Shown here: positions 8,767-18,312 of the stretch, in pieces
Numbering within the stretch: position 1 is the first letter of the stretch
How the letters are laid out: every line of letters starts with the position of its first letter
Origin: Streptococcus oralis ATCC 35037
GTDB lineage: Bacteria; Bacillota; Bacilli; Lactobacillales; Streptococcaceae
Assembly: GCF_900637025.1 (NCBI RefSeq)
Contig: NZ_LR134336.1
Coordinates: 1,646,501 to 1,710,500, forward strand
Reading direction: 5' to 3'
Length of the DNA stretch: 64,000 nt
The notes under the pieces: model-generated
Database searches by the model: none
What the model was told of the DNA's origin: nothing
Seen by the model: only the letters and a program-made list of their open reading frames with translations
Program-made: the position numbers and the translations under genes

Positions 8767-9612
8767 TTATACAAACAAACGCACAAAACTATAAAGCAAC
8801 AAAACACTACCAAGTACGATACGGTATTTACCAAAGAGTGTAAAGTCGTGTTTCTTCACATAGCTGGTCAAGAAACGAATGGCAACCATGCTGACTGCGA
8901 AGGCAACACCCATAGCAACCAAGAGCAAGAACAGTTGTCCAAAACTCAAGAGTTGACCTGCTTTGATAAATTTGAAAATCTTTAAAGCACTAGCTCCGAA
9001 CATAACAGGAATTCCGAGATAGAAGGTAAACTCTGTTACGACAGAGCGGCTCGTTCCATTTAACAAACCACCAACGATAGTCGCACCAGAACGGCTCGTT
9101 CCTGGGAAGAGAGCGAGGACTTGGAAGAGCCCAATGTAAAGGGCTGTTTTATAAGGCAATTTGTCTAGCTCTGTTACTGTTGGTTCAATAGCTTGGGCCT
9201 TATTTCGTTTTTCAAGATAGATAAAGGCAACCCCATAGATAATCAACATGATCGCAACCGAAACCATGTTATGGAAGTTGGCATCAAACCAATCATCCAA
9301 TTTAAAGACCAATAGTAAAGGCAAGGTCGCAACGAAAACTTTCGACCACAATTGCCAAGTTCTACGAACTTCTACCTTAGTTTTACCATGTTTGAAGGGA
9401 TTGAGCTTATTAAAGTAAATGACCATAACTGCTAAAATGGCACCAAGCTGAATGACAACATTAAACATAGACATGAAGGCTTCATTCTGGTCCTTGTATT
9501 GTACAAATTCTTCAACCAAGATCAAGTGGCCAGTACTTGAAATGGGCAACCATTCAGTAATTCCTTCAACAATCCCAAAAAAGATTGACTTCAAAATTTC
9601 AATAAAATACAT
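8767..9612 (-). CDS. uppP: Undecaprenyl-diphosphate phosphatase (bacitracin resistance)
   Basis: Polytopic membrane enzyme that dephosphorylates C55-PP to recycle the lipid carrier for peptidoglycan and teichoic acid; overexpression gives bacitracin resistance in the family. The 281-residue protein has the two signature motifs [14 protein letters not shown] near the N-terminus and PGTSRSGAT in the second half, each in hydrophobic surroundings. The upstream extended -10 element (9637-9642) suggests its own transcription. Family assignment is certain from the motifs. Confidence 0.96.
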   Translation of the reverse strand: MYFIEILKSIFFGIVEGITEWLPISSTGHLILVEEFVQYKDQNEAFMSMFNVVIQLGAILAVMVIYFNKLNPFKHGKTKVEVRRTWQLWSKVFVATLPLLLVFKLDDWFDANFHNMVSVAIMLIIYGVAFIYLEKRNKAQAIEPTVTELDKLPYKTALYIGLFQVLALFPGTSRSGATIVGGLLNGTSRSVVTEFTFYLGIPVMFGASALKIFKFIKAGQLLSFGQLFLLLVAMGVAFAVSMVAIRFLTSYVKKHDFTLFGKYRIVLGSVLLLYSFVRLFV

Positions 9613-9636
9613 ACATTACTCCTTTTTCTGTCCTCT

Positions 9637-9645
9637 ATTATAACA
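9637..9645 (-). promoter_or_regulatory. uppP extended -10 promoter element
   Basis: Minus-strand TGTTATAAT (TATAAT at 9637-9642), about 25 nt upstream of the ATG. No clear -35; the TGn extension may compensate. Confidence 0.55.
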
Positions 9646-9671
9646 TAATTTCAGATGTTGCGATAGATTTT

Positions 9672-11567
9672 TTAGAAGGCGCCGATGCTACCACCGCCTC
9701 CGCCTCCTGAGAATCCTCCACCTGAAGAACCACTTCCAGAAGATACAGAGTAATTGCTAGCTGTATTTGCGACAGCAGTATATTGCTTGATTTGTGCAGT
9801 TGAGGTGTAGAACTGTGAGTGCCAACCATAGGCTACATAAAGATTCAAATCTGGATTTTCAAGCTGAATATGGCGAACTTTCATTAACTTGCTTACCTTC
9901 TTGGCATAACCAAAGAGAGTCGCATAGACCAGTAGACGGTTCCAAAGGACGATGCTCTCTAGCTCGGCCTGATCCAGATGAGCGATGTCGCGAAGCATAT
10001 TTTCAAAACTCGTCCAGAGATAGAAGATCTCCGCTCCTTCCTCTGTTAGAACTCCATCGCGATAGGCTCCTCGCGTGGCAAGGTAAACCCAGAAACTAGT
10101 CCCTAATCCTGTCAATCCTAAGAGTAGAAATGGGATTGAAAAGAAGCCATGTGTTTGCCAGCTATAGTAAAAGAATAGCAATCCACCTAGAGCTGTTATG
10201 GCTGAACAAACTCGCATCCCGAGAGCAAGGCGGCGTTCCTCGCTTGTCAAGGGACGATAGTAGCTTGGGATACGAAGTACATGGACCTTATCCTTGACAC
10301 AAGACTGAATGCGTTGAAGTCTTCCTTCAAAGGAGCGTTTGAGACGCGAGCCTGTTTCTCGGATATGTTTTTCATCTGACTCTTTGGCACCACGGTAAAG
10401 GGAAGATGAAACTTGGTAATCAGGGAAGAGCTCTGAAATAGCCAATTCTTTCTTATTTGACAAGGTCATGCGCAGACATTCTTTCTCAAAATTGGACAAA
10501 CCCTTTTCACTGATAATGCGCACATAAGGTTCCTCATCACCTTGGAAAATAGATAAATGGCCTCGATCTACTAAATCCAACAAGGTTGCCTGAATCAAAC
10601 GTTCAAAAGTAAATTTACCAAACCCTGATTTGTTTAGGGGATTGACTTCCTCTAAGGAAGTTGAATACACTGCTTCTGCTAAAACCATTGGAGGCAAATC
10701 CATCGGTGGTTCGTAGAGTCGATGATCTTTTGGAAAGACCTTTTTAATGCTTGTACTCTGACGAAACATCCTATAGAAGATAGGAACTAGAAGTAAGAGG
10801 CTCATAAAAATGACGGGAAATACCCATTTCATCAAAATCTCACTTTGCGCTTTTTCTGTCGCTATATTGCTTTCAATCCGGTTAAAATCGGTTAAACGTT
10901 CTTCCTCTAATCCTTGATCTGGAGCTCCTGCAAAAGCACTTCTCGGCCAGTAAGCATGTAATTCGATTTGACTCTTTCTAGGAAGGTCTTTCATTTTGAC
11001 ATGATAGAGATTATTTACTTTTTCAACACTAGAGTCCCTTAGGAGTTGGCCTGCATGAAAATAGAGTTTCTCTGCTGGGGTATCAGAGCTAACCTTAAAC
11101 TCAATCTCTTTGATATCTCCAGTACTATCTGTCAAGGGTTGCCAATTTAGCTCTGCGATATCCTTATATAAGAAGAGAAGGTTTGTTAGTTTCCAGGTAA
11201 CCGTTACACGAACAGTATCTCCAGCATATCCAGCATTGTAAATTTTTACCTTGTAACCGTCCTCTTCCTCCATAGTATAGAAGGAAGCATTTTGAACAAT
11301 TCTGCCATTTTTAGAGACCTGAACGGTCGGATCGGGATCAATGTCAAATCCTTCTGGCATTTTCCCAGCTTTCCCGAGTCCAACTAACTGACCATTATAA
11401 TCATCTCCAAAGCGGTAGGTAATTGTTTCCTTAAAAATTGCAGTATTATCTGCATGAATATTCAAATCACCCTGATAGGATAAGATATCAAAGTCTACTG
11501 CAAAAACTAGGCTCGGTATAAATAATAAATAAGCAAATACCAAAGCCAACAGCCATCTTTTTTTCAT
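9672..11567 (-). CDS. DUF2207-family membrane protein with glycine-rich tail
   Basis: Function unknown. The 631-residue protein has a signal peptide (1-23, ...PSLVFA), a large extracellular N-terminal domain typical of DUF2207 (about 24-240), a membrane segment near 248-265 (PVIFMSLLLLVPIF), a long cytoplasmic region, a further hydrophobic pair around 455-500, and a Ser/Gly-only C-terminus (GGGFSGGGGGGSIGAF). This arrangement and tail are characteristic of the DUF2207 family in Firmicutes and Actinobacteria. It is divergent from the amino-acid ABC transporter genes and has its own extended -10 promoter. No catalytic motif is seen. In context only a general cell-envelope role can be suggested. 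Confidence 0.8.
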   Translation of the reverse strand: MKKRWLLALVFAYLLFIPSLVFAVDFDILSYQGDLNIHADNTAIFKETITYRFGDDYNGQLVGLGKAGKMPEGFDIDPDPTVQVSKNGRIVQNASFYTMEEEDGYKVKIYNAGYAGDTVRVTVTWKLTNLLFLYKDIAELNWQPLTDSTGDIKEIEFKVSSDTPAEKLYFHAGQLLRDSSVEKVNNLYHVKMKDLPRKSQIELHAYWPRSAFAGAPDQGLEEERLTDFNRIESNIATEKAQSEILMKWVFPVIFMSLLLLVPIFYRMFRQSTSIKKVFPKDHRLYEPPMDLPPMVLAEAVYSTSLEEVNPLNKSGFGKFTFERLIQATLLDLVDRGHLSIFQGDEEPYVRIISEKGLSNFEKECLRMTLSNKKELAISELFPDYQVSSSLYRGAKESDEKHIRETGSRLKRSFEGRLQRIQSCVKDKVHVLRIPSYYRPLTSEERRLALGMRVCSAITALGGLLFFYYSWQTHGFFSIPFLLLGLTGLGTSFWVYLATRGAYRDGVLTEEGAEIFYLWTSFENMLRDIAHLDQAELESIVLWNRLLVYATLFGYAKKVSKLMKVRHIQLENPDLNLYVAYGWHSQFYTSTAQIKQYTAVANTASNYSVSSGSGSSGGGFSGGGGGGSIGAF

Positions 11568-11594
11568 AATCGGTTCCCTTTCAATCTTTTTACC

Positions 11595-11603
11595 ATTATA
11601 TCA
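11595..11603 (-). promoter_or_regulatory. Extended -10 promoter of the DUF2207 gene
   Basis: Minus-strand TGATATAAT (TATAAT at 11595-11600), about 27 nt upstream of the ATG. No strong -35 seen. Confidence 0.5.
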
Positions 11604-11630
11604 TTTTTTATAAGTAAAGGCTTACTTGTA

Positions 11631-11659
11631 TTGAAAATCTCACTATTTTTAGATACAAT
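11631..11659 (+). promoter_or_regulatory. Promoter of the polar amino-acid ABC transporter operon
   Basis: Plus-strand -35 TTGAAA (11631-11636), 17-bp spacer, -10 TACAAT (11654-11659), 37 nt upstream of the chosen ATG. Confidence 0.75.
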
Positions 11660-11696
11660 AGAGGGAGTCATTTTTAGACTAGAAATAGGAGAAAAC

Positions 11697-13262
11697 ATGA
11701 AAAAATTATGCTTATCTATCCTTGCTAGCTTAGCCCTTACCTTAGGACTAGTTAGCCAAGTCCAAGCCGACGAATATTTACGCATCGGGATGGAGGCTGC
11801 TTACGCCCCCTTCAACTGGACCCAAGACGACGATAGTAACGGCGCCGTCAAAATCGACGGTACCAACCAATATGCCAACGGCTACGATGTTCAAATCGCT
11901 AAAAAGATTGCCAAAGACTTAGGCAAGGAACCTTTGGTTGTGAAAACCAAATGGGAAGGACTTGTTCCAGCACTTACTTCTGGCAAAATTGATATGATCA
12001 TTGCCGGTATGAGCCCAACCGCTGAACGCAAACAAGAAATTGCTTTTTCAAGCAGTTACTATACTAGCGAACCGGTTCTATTAGTCAAAAAGGACTCTGC
12101 CTATGCCAATGCCAAATCTTTAGAGGACTTTAGCGGAGCAAAAATCACGTCTCAACAAGGTGTTTACCTTTATGACCTGATTTCCCAAATTCCAGGTGCC
12201 AAAAAAGAAACAGCTATGGGTGACTTCGCCCAAATGCGTCAAGCTCTGGAGGCCGGTGTTATTGATGCCTATGTTTCTGAACGACCTGAAGCAATGACCG
12301 CTGAGTCTGCTAACGCTAAGTTCAAAATGATCCAACCTCAACCAGGTTTCAAAACTGGAGAAGAAGATACAGCTATTGCCATTGGACTTCGTAAAGATGA
12401 CAGCCGCATCAGCCAAATCAATGCGAGCATCGAAACCATCTCTAAGGATGAACAAGTAGCCCTCATGGATCGTATGATCAAAGAGCAACCTGTGGAGTCT
12501 ACAACAACGGAGGAAGAAAGTAGTTTCTTTAGCCAAGTCACTAAGATCCTTTCTGAAAACTGGCAACAACTCTTGCGTGGTGCTGGTATCACACTCCTAA
12601 TCTCCATTATCGGAACCATCACAGGTCTCCTTATCGGACTTGCAATCGGGGTCTTCCGTACCGCTCCACTATCTGAGAACAAGGCAATGTACGCCCTACA
12701 GAAATTAGTCGGTTGGATTCTCAATGTCTATATCGAGATCTTCCGTGGTACACCGATGATTGTTCAATCCATGGTTATCTACTATGGAACTGCCCAAGCT
12801 TTTGGTATCAACCTTGACCGCACACTAGCTGCTATCTTCATCGTCTCAATCAATACGGGTGCCTACATGACAGAGATCGTCCGTGGTGGTATCCTAGCAG
12901 TAGACAAGGGACAGTTTGAAGCTGCAACTGCTCTCGGTATGACCCACAATCAAACCATGCGTAAGATTGTCCTACCTCAGGTTGTCCGTAATATTCTACC
13001 CGCTACTGGTAATGAGTTTGTCATCAACATTAAAGATACCTCTGTATTGAACGTTATTTCAGTTGTTGAGCTTTATTTCTCAGGAAATACTGTAGCAACA
13101 CAAACTTATCAATACTTCCAGACCTTTACCATCATCGCCGTGATTTACTTTGTCCTCACCTTTACTGTGACCCGTATCCTACGCTTCATCGAACGTCGTA
13201 TGGACATGGATACTTACACTACAGGTGCTAACCAAATGCAAACGGAGGATTTGAAAAAATGA
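11697..13262 (+). CDS. Polar amino-acid ABC transporter, fused substrate-binding protein and permease
   Basis: Imports a polar amino acid. The 521-residue protein joins a signal sequence (1-23, cut near VQA), a family-3 solute-binding domain (about 25-265, e.g. [12 protein letters not shown] and [19 protein letters not shown]) and a HisM/GlnP-type permease (about 285-505) with the EAA-type loop ([21 protein letters not shown]). I chose the ATG at 11697 because AGGAGAAAAC sits just upstream and the signal peptide follows; an earlier in-frame start at 11631 would fall inside the promoter. The ATPase gene overlaps its end by 4 nt. The substrate (Gln, Glu, Cys or similar) cannot be fixed from sequence. 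Confidence 0.93.
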   Translation: MKKLCLSILASLALTLGLVSQVQADEYLRIGMEAAYAPFNWTQDDDSNGAVKIDGTNQYANGYDVQIAKKIAKDLGKEPLVVKTKWEGLVPALTSGKIDMIIAGMSPTAERKQEIAFSSSYYTSEPVLLVKKDSAYANAKSLEDFSGAKITSQQGVYLYDLISQIPGAKKETAMGDFAQMRQALEAGVIDAYVSERPEAMTAESANAKFKMIQPQPGFKTGEEDTAIAIGLRKDDSRISQINASIETISKDEQVALMDRMIKEQPVESTTTEEESSFFSQVTKILSENWQQLLRGAGITLLISIIGTITGLLIGLAIGVFRTAPLSENKAMYALQKLVGWILNVYIEIFRGTPMIVQSMVIYYGTAQAFGINLDRTLAAIFIVSINTGAYMTEIVRGGILAVDKGQFEAATALGMTHNQTMRKIVLPQVVRNILPATGNEFVINIKDTSVLNVISVVELYFSGNTVATQTYQYFQTFTIIAVIYFVLTFTVTRILRFIERRMDMDTYTTGANQMQTEDLKK

Positions 13263-13999
13263 CACAAGCAATCCTTGAAATCAAACACCTCAAAAAATCC
13301 TATGGGCAAAACGAAGTGCTAAAAGACATTTCTCTCACCGTCCATAAAGGAGAGGTTATTTCCATCATCGGGAGCTCTGGAAGCGGAAAATCAACCTTCC
13401 TTCGTTCAATTAATTTACTCGAAACACCTACAGAGGGAGAGATTCTCTATCGAGGAGAAAATGTCTTAGAAAAAGGCTATAACCTCACCCATTATCGTGA
13501 AAAACTCGGTATGGTTTTCCAATCTTTCAATCTCTTTGAAAATCTGAATGTCCTTGAAAATACGATCGTCGCCCAAACGACTGTACTCAAACGCGACCAC
13601 TCTGAAGCTGAAAAAATTGCCAAAGAGAATCTCGAAAAAGTCGGTATGGGAGAACGTTACTGGCAAGCTAAGCCCAAACAACTCTCAGGGGGACAAAAAC
13701 AACGCGTGGCTATCGCCCGCGCTCTCTCCATGAATCCTGATGCCATTCTCTTCGACGAACCAACATCTGCCCTTGACCCAGAAATGGTCGGAGAAGTTCT
13801 CAAAATTATGCAGGATTTGGCTCAAGAAGGCTTGACCATGATCGTCGTAACCCACGAGATGGAGTTCGCTCGCGATGTCTCTCACCGTGTCATCTTTATG
13901 GATAAGGGTGTCATTGCTGAAGAAGGCAAACCAGAAGAACTCTTCACGAACCCTAAAGAAGAACGGACAAAAGAATTTCTTCAACGCTATCTCAGCTAA
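13259..13999 (+). CDS. Polar amino-acid ABC transporter ATP-binding protein
   Basis: Energises the fused binding protein/permease encoded immediately upstream; the ATGA overlap indicates translational coupling. The 246-residue protein shows Walker A (GSSGSGKST), Q-loop (MVFQSFNLF), signature LSGGQKQR, Walker [12 protein letters not shown] and the H-loop (IVVTHEM). It resembles GlnQ-type ATPases of the polar amino-acid uptake family. A strong terminator follows. Confidence 0.95.
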   Translation: MTQAILEIKHLKKSYGQNEVLKDISLTVHKGEVISIIGSSGSGKSTFLRSINLLETPTEGEILYRGENVLEKGYNLTHYREKLGMVFQSFNLFENLNVLENTIVAQTTVLKRDHSEAEKIAKENLEKVGMGERYWQAKPKQLSGGQKQRVAIARALSMNPDAILFDEPTSALDPEMVGEVLKIMQDLAQEGLTMIVVTHEMEFARDVSHRVIFMDKGVIAEEGKPEELFTNPKEERTKEFLQRYLS

Positions 14000-14004
14000 T
14001 AAAC

Positions 14005-14033
14005 AAAGACTGCATAAAGAATGCAGTCTTTTT
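14005..14033 (+). terminator. Terminator of the amino-acid ABC transporter operon
   Basis: Perfect 11-bp stem AAAGACTGCAT / ATGCAGTCTTT with a 5-nt loop and T-run, 5 nt after the stop. Confidence 0.92.
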
Positions 14034-14053
14034 AGTTTGTAATTGTAAAGAAA

Positions 14054-14083
14054 AGGCAGACTCGAATCAGGAATCTGCCTGTG
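14054..14083 (-). terminator. Terminator of the small HTH-like gene
   Basis: Minus-strand AGGCAGATTC / GAGTCTGCCT, a 10-bp stem with one G-U pair, followed by TTTTCTTT. Confidence 0.8.
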
Positions 14084-14091
14084 ACCACAGT

Positions 14092-14307
14092 TTAATCTTC
14101 AAATTTTTCATGATTTTTTTCATAGAAATCGATTAAACCAAGAGCTGTTTCAAATGAAATATTTTTAACTTTTGCGCGTCCTTGTGCTAGAGCAATGATA
14201 GACATTTCACGCGCATTCGTTTCTTTAGAGATACGGTAGCCTGTGATTTTCTTATCACGAACCCAGCCAACAACTGCTTCTACTTTTTCAAAGTTCGACT
14301 TAGCCAT
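14092..14307 (-). CDS. Small helix-turn-helix-like protein, function unknown
   Basis: 71 residues, hydrophilic, no signal or membrane segment. The middle (GYRISKETNAREMSIIALAQG) followed by FETALGLIDFYEK resembles the helix arrangement of small phage-type or XRE-like DNA-binding domains, where a residue pattern of RISKETG...L.G.....L is common; this is pattern reading, not a firm assignment. It is monocistronic with a near-consensus promoter (TTGACA-17-TACAAT) and its own terminator, so it is probably well expressed. Start ATG at 14305-14307 with AGGAGAAG upstream. I recognise it as a conserved small streptococcal protein of unknown role. Confidence 0.75.
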   Translation of the reverse strand: MAKSNFEKVEAVVGWVRDKKITGYRISKETNAREMSIIALAQGRAKVKNISFETALGLIDFYEKNHEKFED

Positions 14308-14340
14308 GTTCTTCTCCTAAATTATTCTTTACAATACTTA

Positions 14341-14369
14341 ATTGTATACGTTTTTATTTCGTTTGTCAA
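14341..14369 (-). promoter_or_regulatory. Strong SigA promoter of the small HTH-like gene
   Basis: Minus-strand TTGACA (14364-14369), 17-bp spacer, TACAAT (14341-14346). Confidence 0.88.
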
Positions 14370-14413
14370 TAAAAAAACATATATTCGTCGTAACTATATT
14401 ATTCTGCATATTT

Positions 14414-15310
14414 TTATTTGGCTTTTAAAGCCGATAATATATGAGTTCTTATGTCCTCAACTCCATTAGGATTTGCTGGTAGGAAGATTGTATTATTACC
14501 CTCTTTATCTGCAAAATTATTCAACGTATCTAAATACTGGTTCGTTAATAGGATAGACATGATTTGTTCTTCAGTTAGCTCAACATTGGCTCCTTTTAAC
14601 TCTTGGATAGAATCAGCTAGTCCGTCAACAATTGCTTTACGCTGCTCTGCAATCCCTACACCATGTAGGCGATCTTTTTCTGCTTCAGCTTCTGCTGCGG
14701 TCACGATTTTAATCTTATCTGCTTCAGCAAGCTCTTGCGCCGCAACTCTCTTACGTTGAGCCGCGTTAATTTCATTCATTGATTGTTTTACTTCAGCATC
14801 AGGTTCAACCTTAGTAATCAGCGTTTTGACAATGATATACCCATACGTAGACATTTCTTCAGCCACCTGTTTTTGAACTTCTAAGGCGATTTCATCCTTC
14901 TTCTCAAACAACTCATCTAGGGTTAGCTTTGGTACAGATGAACGCAAAGCATCTTCAATATAGGATTTAATTTGGGCTTCTGGACGCATCAATTTATAAT
15001 AGGCATCTGTGACATTGTTTTCATTTACTCGATACTGAGTTGCCACATTCATCGTTACAAATACATTATCTTGCGTCTTTGTCTCTACAACAATCTCACT
15101 TTGCAACAAGCGTAGTTGAACTCTTGCCGCAATCCTATCAATTCCAAAAGGAGCTCGTAAATGAATACCACTATTGCTCAACTTTTGGTATTTACCAAAG
15201 CGTTCTATGATAGCGACAGATTGTTGTCGAACCACATACACAGAACTAACCATAATCACTGATGCAATCACCACTAAAAACAATAAAACAAGTAAAATTT
15301 GTAAAACCAT
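14414..15310 (-). CDS. SPFH/band-7 membrane protein (stomatin/QmcA-like)
   Basis: 298 residues: one N-terminal membrane segment (about 3-25) with the rest soluble. The SPFH core follows (VYVVRQQSVAIIERFGKYQKL...), then an Ala/Glu/Lys-rich helical region (AQELAEADKIKIVTAAEAEAEKD) that in this family forms a coiled coil and drives oligomerisation into membrane rings. Members organise membrane microdomains or modulate FtsH-type proteases. The gene stands alone here; an extended -10 (TGCTATAAT) is upstream. The family call is firm; a specific role is not. Confidence 0.9.
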   Translation of the reverse strand: MVLQILLVLLFLVVIASVIMVSSVYVVRQQSVAIIERFGKYQKLSNSGIHLRAPFGIDRIAARVQLRLLQSEIVVETKTQDNVFVTMNVATQYRVNENNVTDAYYKLMRPEAQIKSYIEDALRSSVPKLTLDELFEKKDEIALEVQKQVAEEMSTYGYIIVKTLITKVEPDAEVKQSMNEINAAQRKRVAAQELAEADKIKIVTAAEAEAEKDRLHGVGIAEQRKAIVDGLADSIQELKGANVELTEEQIMSILLTNQYLDTLNNFADKEGNNTIFLPANPNGVEDIRTHILSALKAK

Positions 15311-15336
15311 GGGAATCTCCCCCTTTCGTCACCCTC

Positions 15337-15345
15337 ATTATAGCA
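15337..15345 (-). promoter_or_regulatory. Extended -10 promoter of the SPFH gene
   Basis: Minus-strand TGCTATAAT (TATAAT at 15337-15342), 26 nt before the ATG, with ribosome site AAAGGGGGAG between. No good -35. Confidence 0.55.
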
Positions 15346-15392
15346 CCATCATCATTATTACGCAAATAATATGATAATAATTTTATTTTAGC

Positions 15393-16643
15393 TTAAACTA
15401 ACATATTATACAACGTTTCGTTCCCATTCAAATTAATATAAGATGGGTCAAACTTTTCCATTCGATGAATCAATCCAGCATAGTCATGCTTATTGGCAAG
15501 AGCTACCCCAATCAAGACAGGGCCTGTCCCCTTGCTTGCTCGTTTGATATATTCAAAACGAGTGATGTCATCATTTGGCCCCAAAATGTCATTTACAAAC
15601 TCTCGTAGAGCTCCTGGACGTTGTGGGAAATTCACTACAAAGTAATGCTTGATTCCATCGTAAATCAAGGCACGTTCTTCCATCTCTGGCATACGGTTGA
15701 TATCGTTATTTCCTCCAGAAATGATACAACAAATCGTCTTGCCTTTGATATAGTCTGATAAAACTTCCAAGGCTGCAACGCTGGCAGCTCCGGCTGGTTC
15801 TGCTACAATACCTTGCTTAGAATAAAGATCAATCAAGGTTTCAGAAATCAATCCCTCGTCCACCCCAATCAGCGTTTCAACATTCTTTCGGGTTGCTTCA
15901 TAGGTTAATTGCCCAACCTTCTGTACGGCTATCCCATCAGCAAACTTATCAATTTCTTTGAGCTTAACTGGTCCCCCAGCTTCAAAGGCTGCCTTCATAG
16001 AGCGAGCTCCATTGGCTTCTACCCCGATCACTTCAATAGTCGGGTTGGTTTCCTTAATATAAGTAGAAACACCGGCAATCAATCCGCCACCACCTACTGG
16101 TACAAGTACTGTATCAAAATCAATAGACTCTTTACGGGCTTCTTCAAGAATTTCATAGGCTACAGTCCCTTGACCAGCCTGAACATGCGCATCATCAAAA
16201 GGATCGATGAAGGTGCGGTTTTCTGTTAATGTAAATTCTTGTGCTGCCTTAGCAGAAGCATCAAAGGTATCCCCAACCAACTTGATCGTCACAAACTCTC
16301 CACCGAAAAAGCGAACCTGCCCAATCTTTTGTTGCGGTGTTGTGATGGGCATAAAGATCGTTGCAGGAATCTTCATCTCATTACAAGTATAGGCGACACC
16401 TTGGGCATGATTTCCCGCAGAGGCACAGACTACACCACGCTCGCGTTCTTCTTTTGATAGTTGAGAAATGGCATAATAGGCTCCACGAATTTTAAAAGAG
16501 CGAACTCGTTGCGCATTCTCCTTTTTGAGATAAATCTTTGCTTGGTATTTTTCTGATAAATAATGATCATATTCTAGTGGTGTATCAACTACTACACCAC
16601 TCAAAACTTTGTGGGCTTTCACCACATCTTTTGCACTTAGCAT
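15393..16643 (-). CDS. ilvA: Threonine dehydratase (biosynthetic, ilvA)
   Basis: PLP enzyme that deaminates threonine to 2-oxobutanoate, the first step of isoleucine synthesis. The 416-residue protein shows the PLP-lysine segment (RVRSFKIRGAYYA), the Gly-rich phosphate loop (PVGGGGLIAGVS), and one C-terminal ACT-like regulatory domain (about 330-416), the shorter single-domain form seen in Gram-positives. It lies downstream of ilvB-ilvN-ilvC on the same strand; a terminator separates it from ilvC (16672-16700), so it may be expressed by read-through or from an unseen promoter. Start ATG behind GAGGAGGAG. Confidence 0.94.
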   Translation of the reverse strand: MLSAKDVVKAHKVLSGVVVDTPLEYDHYLSEKYQAKIYLKKENAQRVRSFKIRGAYYAISQLSKEERERGVVCASAGNHAQGVAYTCNEMKIPATIFMPITTPQQKIGQVRFFGGEFVTIKLVGDTFDASAKAAQEFTLTENRTFIDPFDDAHVQAGQGTVAYEILEEARKESIDFDTVLVPVGGGGLIAGVSTYIKETNPTIEVIGVEANGARSMKAAFEAGGPVKLKEIDKFADGIAVQKVGQLTYEATRKNVETLIGVDEGLISETLIDLYSKQGIVAEPAGAASVAALEVLSDYIKGKTICCIISGGNNDINRMPEMEERALIYDGIKHYFVVNFPQRPGALREFVNDILGPNDDITRFEYIKRASKGTGPVLIGVALANKHDYAGLIHRMEKFDPSYINLNGNETLYNMLV

Positions 16644-16671
16644 TGTCTCCTCCTCAAGTACTTTTCAAGAT

Positions 16672-16700
16672 AAAAAACGAGTTAGGTACCCCCAACTCGC
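16672..16700 (-). terminator. ilvC terminator, upstream of ilvA
   Basis: Minus-strand stem GCGAGTTGGG / CCTAACTCG(T) with loop GGTA and a run of six T. It sits between ilvC and ilvA, about 29 nt upstream of the ilvA start. Confidence 0.8.
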
Positions 16701-16722
16701 CTTCTGTCTCTCTTTACAAGAA

Positions 16723-17835
<1,113 letters not shown>

Positions 17836-17836
<1 letters not shown>

Positions 17837-18312
17837 TAGTCGCGGGTAAATCCAGTTGCACCCGTACGAGCGATATTTTTAATACCATATGGTCGAATCA
17901 CTCGCAATAAAGCTTCACTCTTTTCAGCATTTCCCGTCATCTGGATGGTGATTGAGCTTGGAGCCACATCTACTACCGTTGCTCGGAAAGGTTGGATAAT
18001 GGCCAAGATTTCTGCACGCTTCTCAGCAGGAGCAGATACTTTTACCAAGATAACTTCTCTTTCCAAGTGTGGTTTATCTGTGATATCACGAATGCGAATT
18101 ACATCAATCTGACGATTGAGTTGTTTAATGATTTGCTCTACTTCATCATGAGAAGCTACATCAATAATAATGGTGATGCGAGATACATTGGGATTCTCTG
18201 TCGCACCAACTGAGATACTCTCAATATTGACTTGACGACGAGAAAGGACACCTGTAAAACGATTCAAAACTCCTGAACGGTTTTGCAATCTAGCTGTTAA
18301 CATTCTACGCAT
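17836..18312 (-). CDS. ilvN: Acetolactate synthase small (regulatory) subunit
   Basis: Regulatory partner of IlvB that confers valine feedback sensitivity. 158 residues with an N-terminal ACT domain (RLQNRSGVLNRFTGVLSRRQVNIESISVG) and the C-terminal ALS small-subunit domain. It overlaps the end of ilvB by 8 nt, indicating coupled translation and matched stoichiometry. Start ATG at 18312 behind GGGGGTGAAG. Confidence 0.96.

Noticed and set aside
14382..14389. Combox-like GACGAATA on the minus strand upstream of the small HTH-like gene
   Set aside because: It is one base from the SigX consensus, but lies 75 nt from the start, lacks the T-rich upstream part, and a near-perfect SigA promoter lies between it and the gene.
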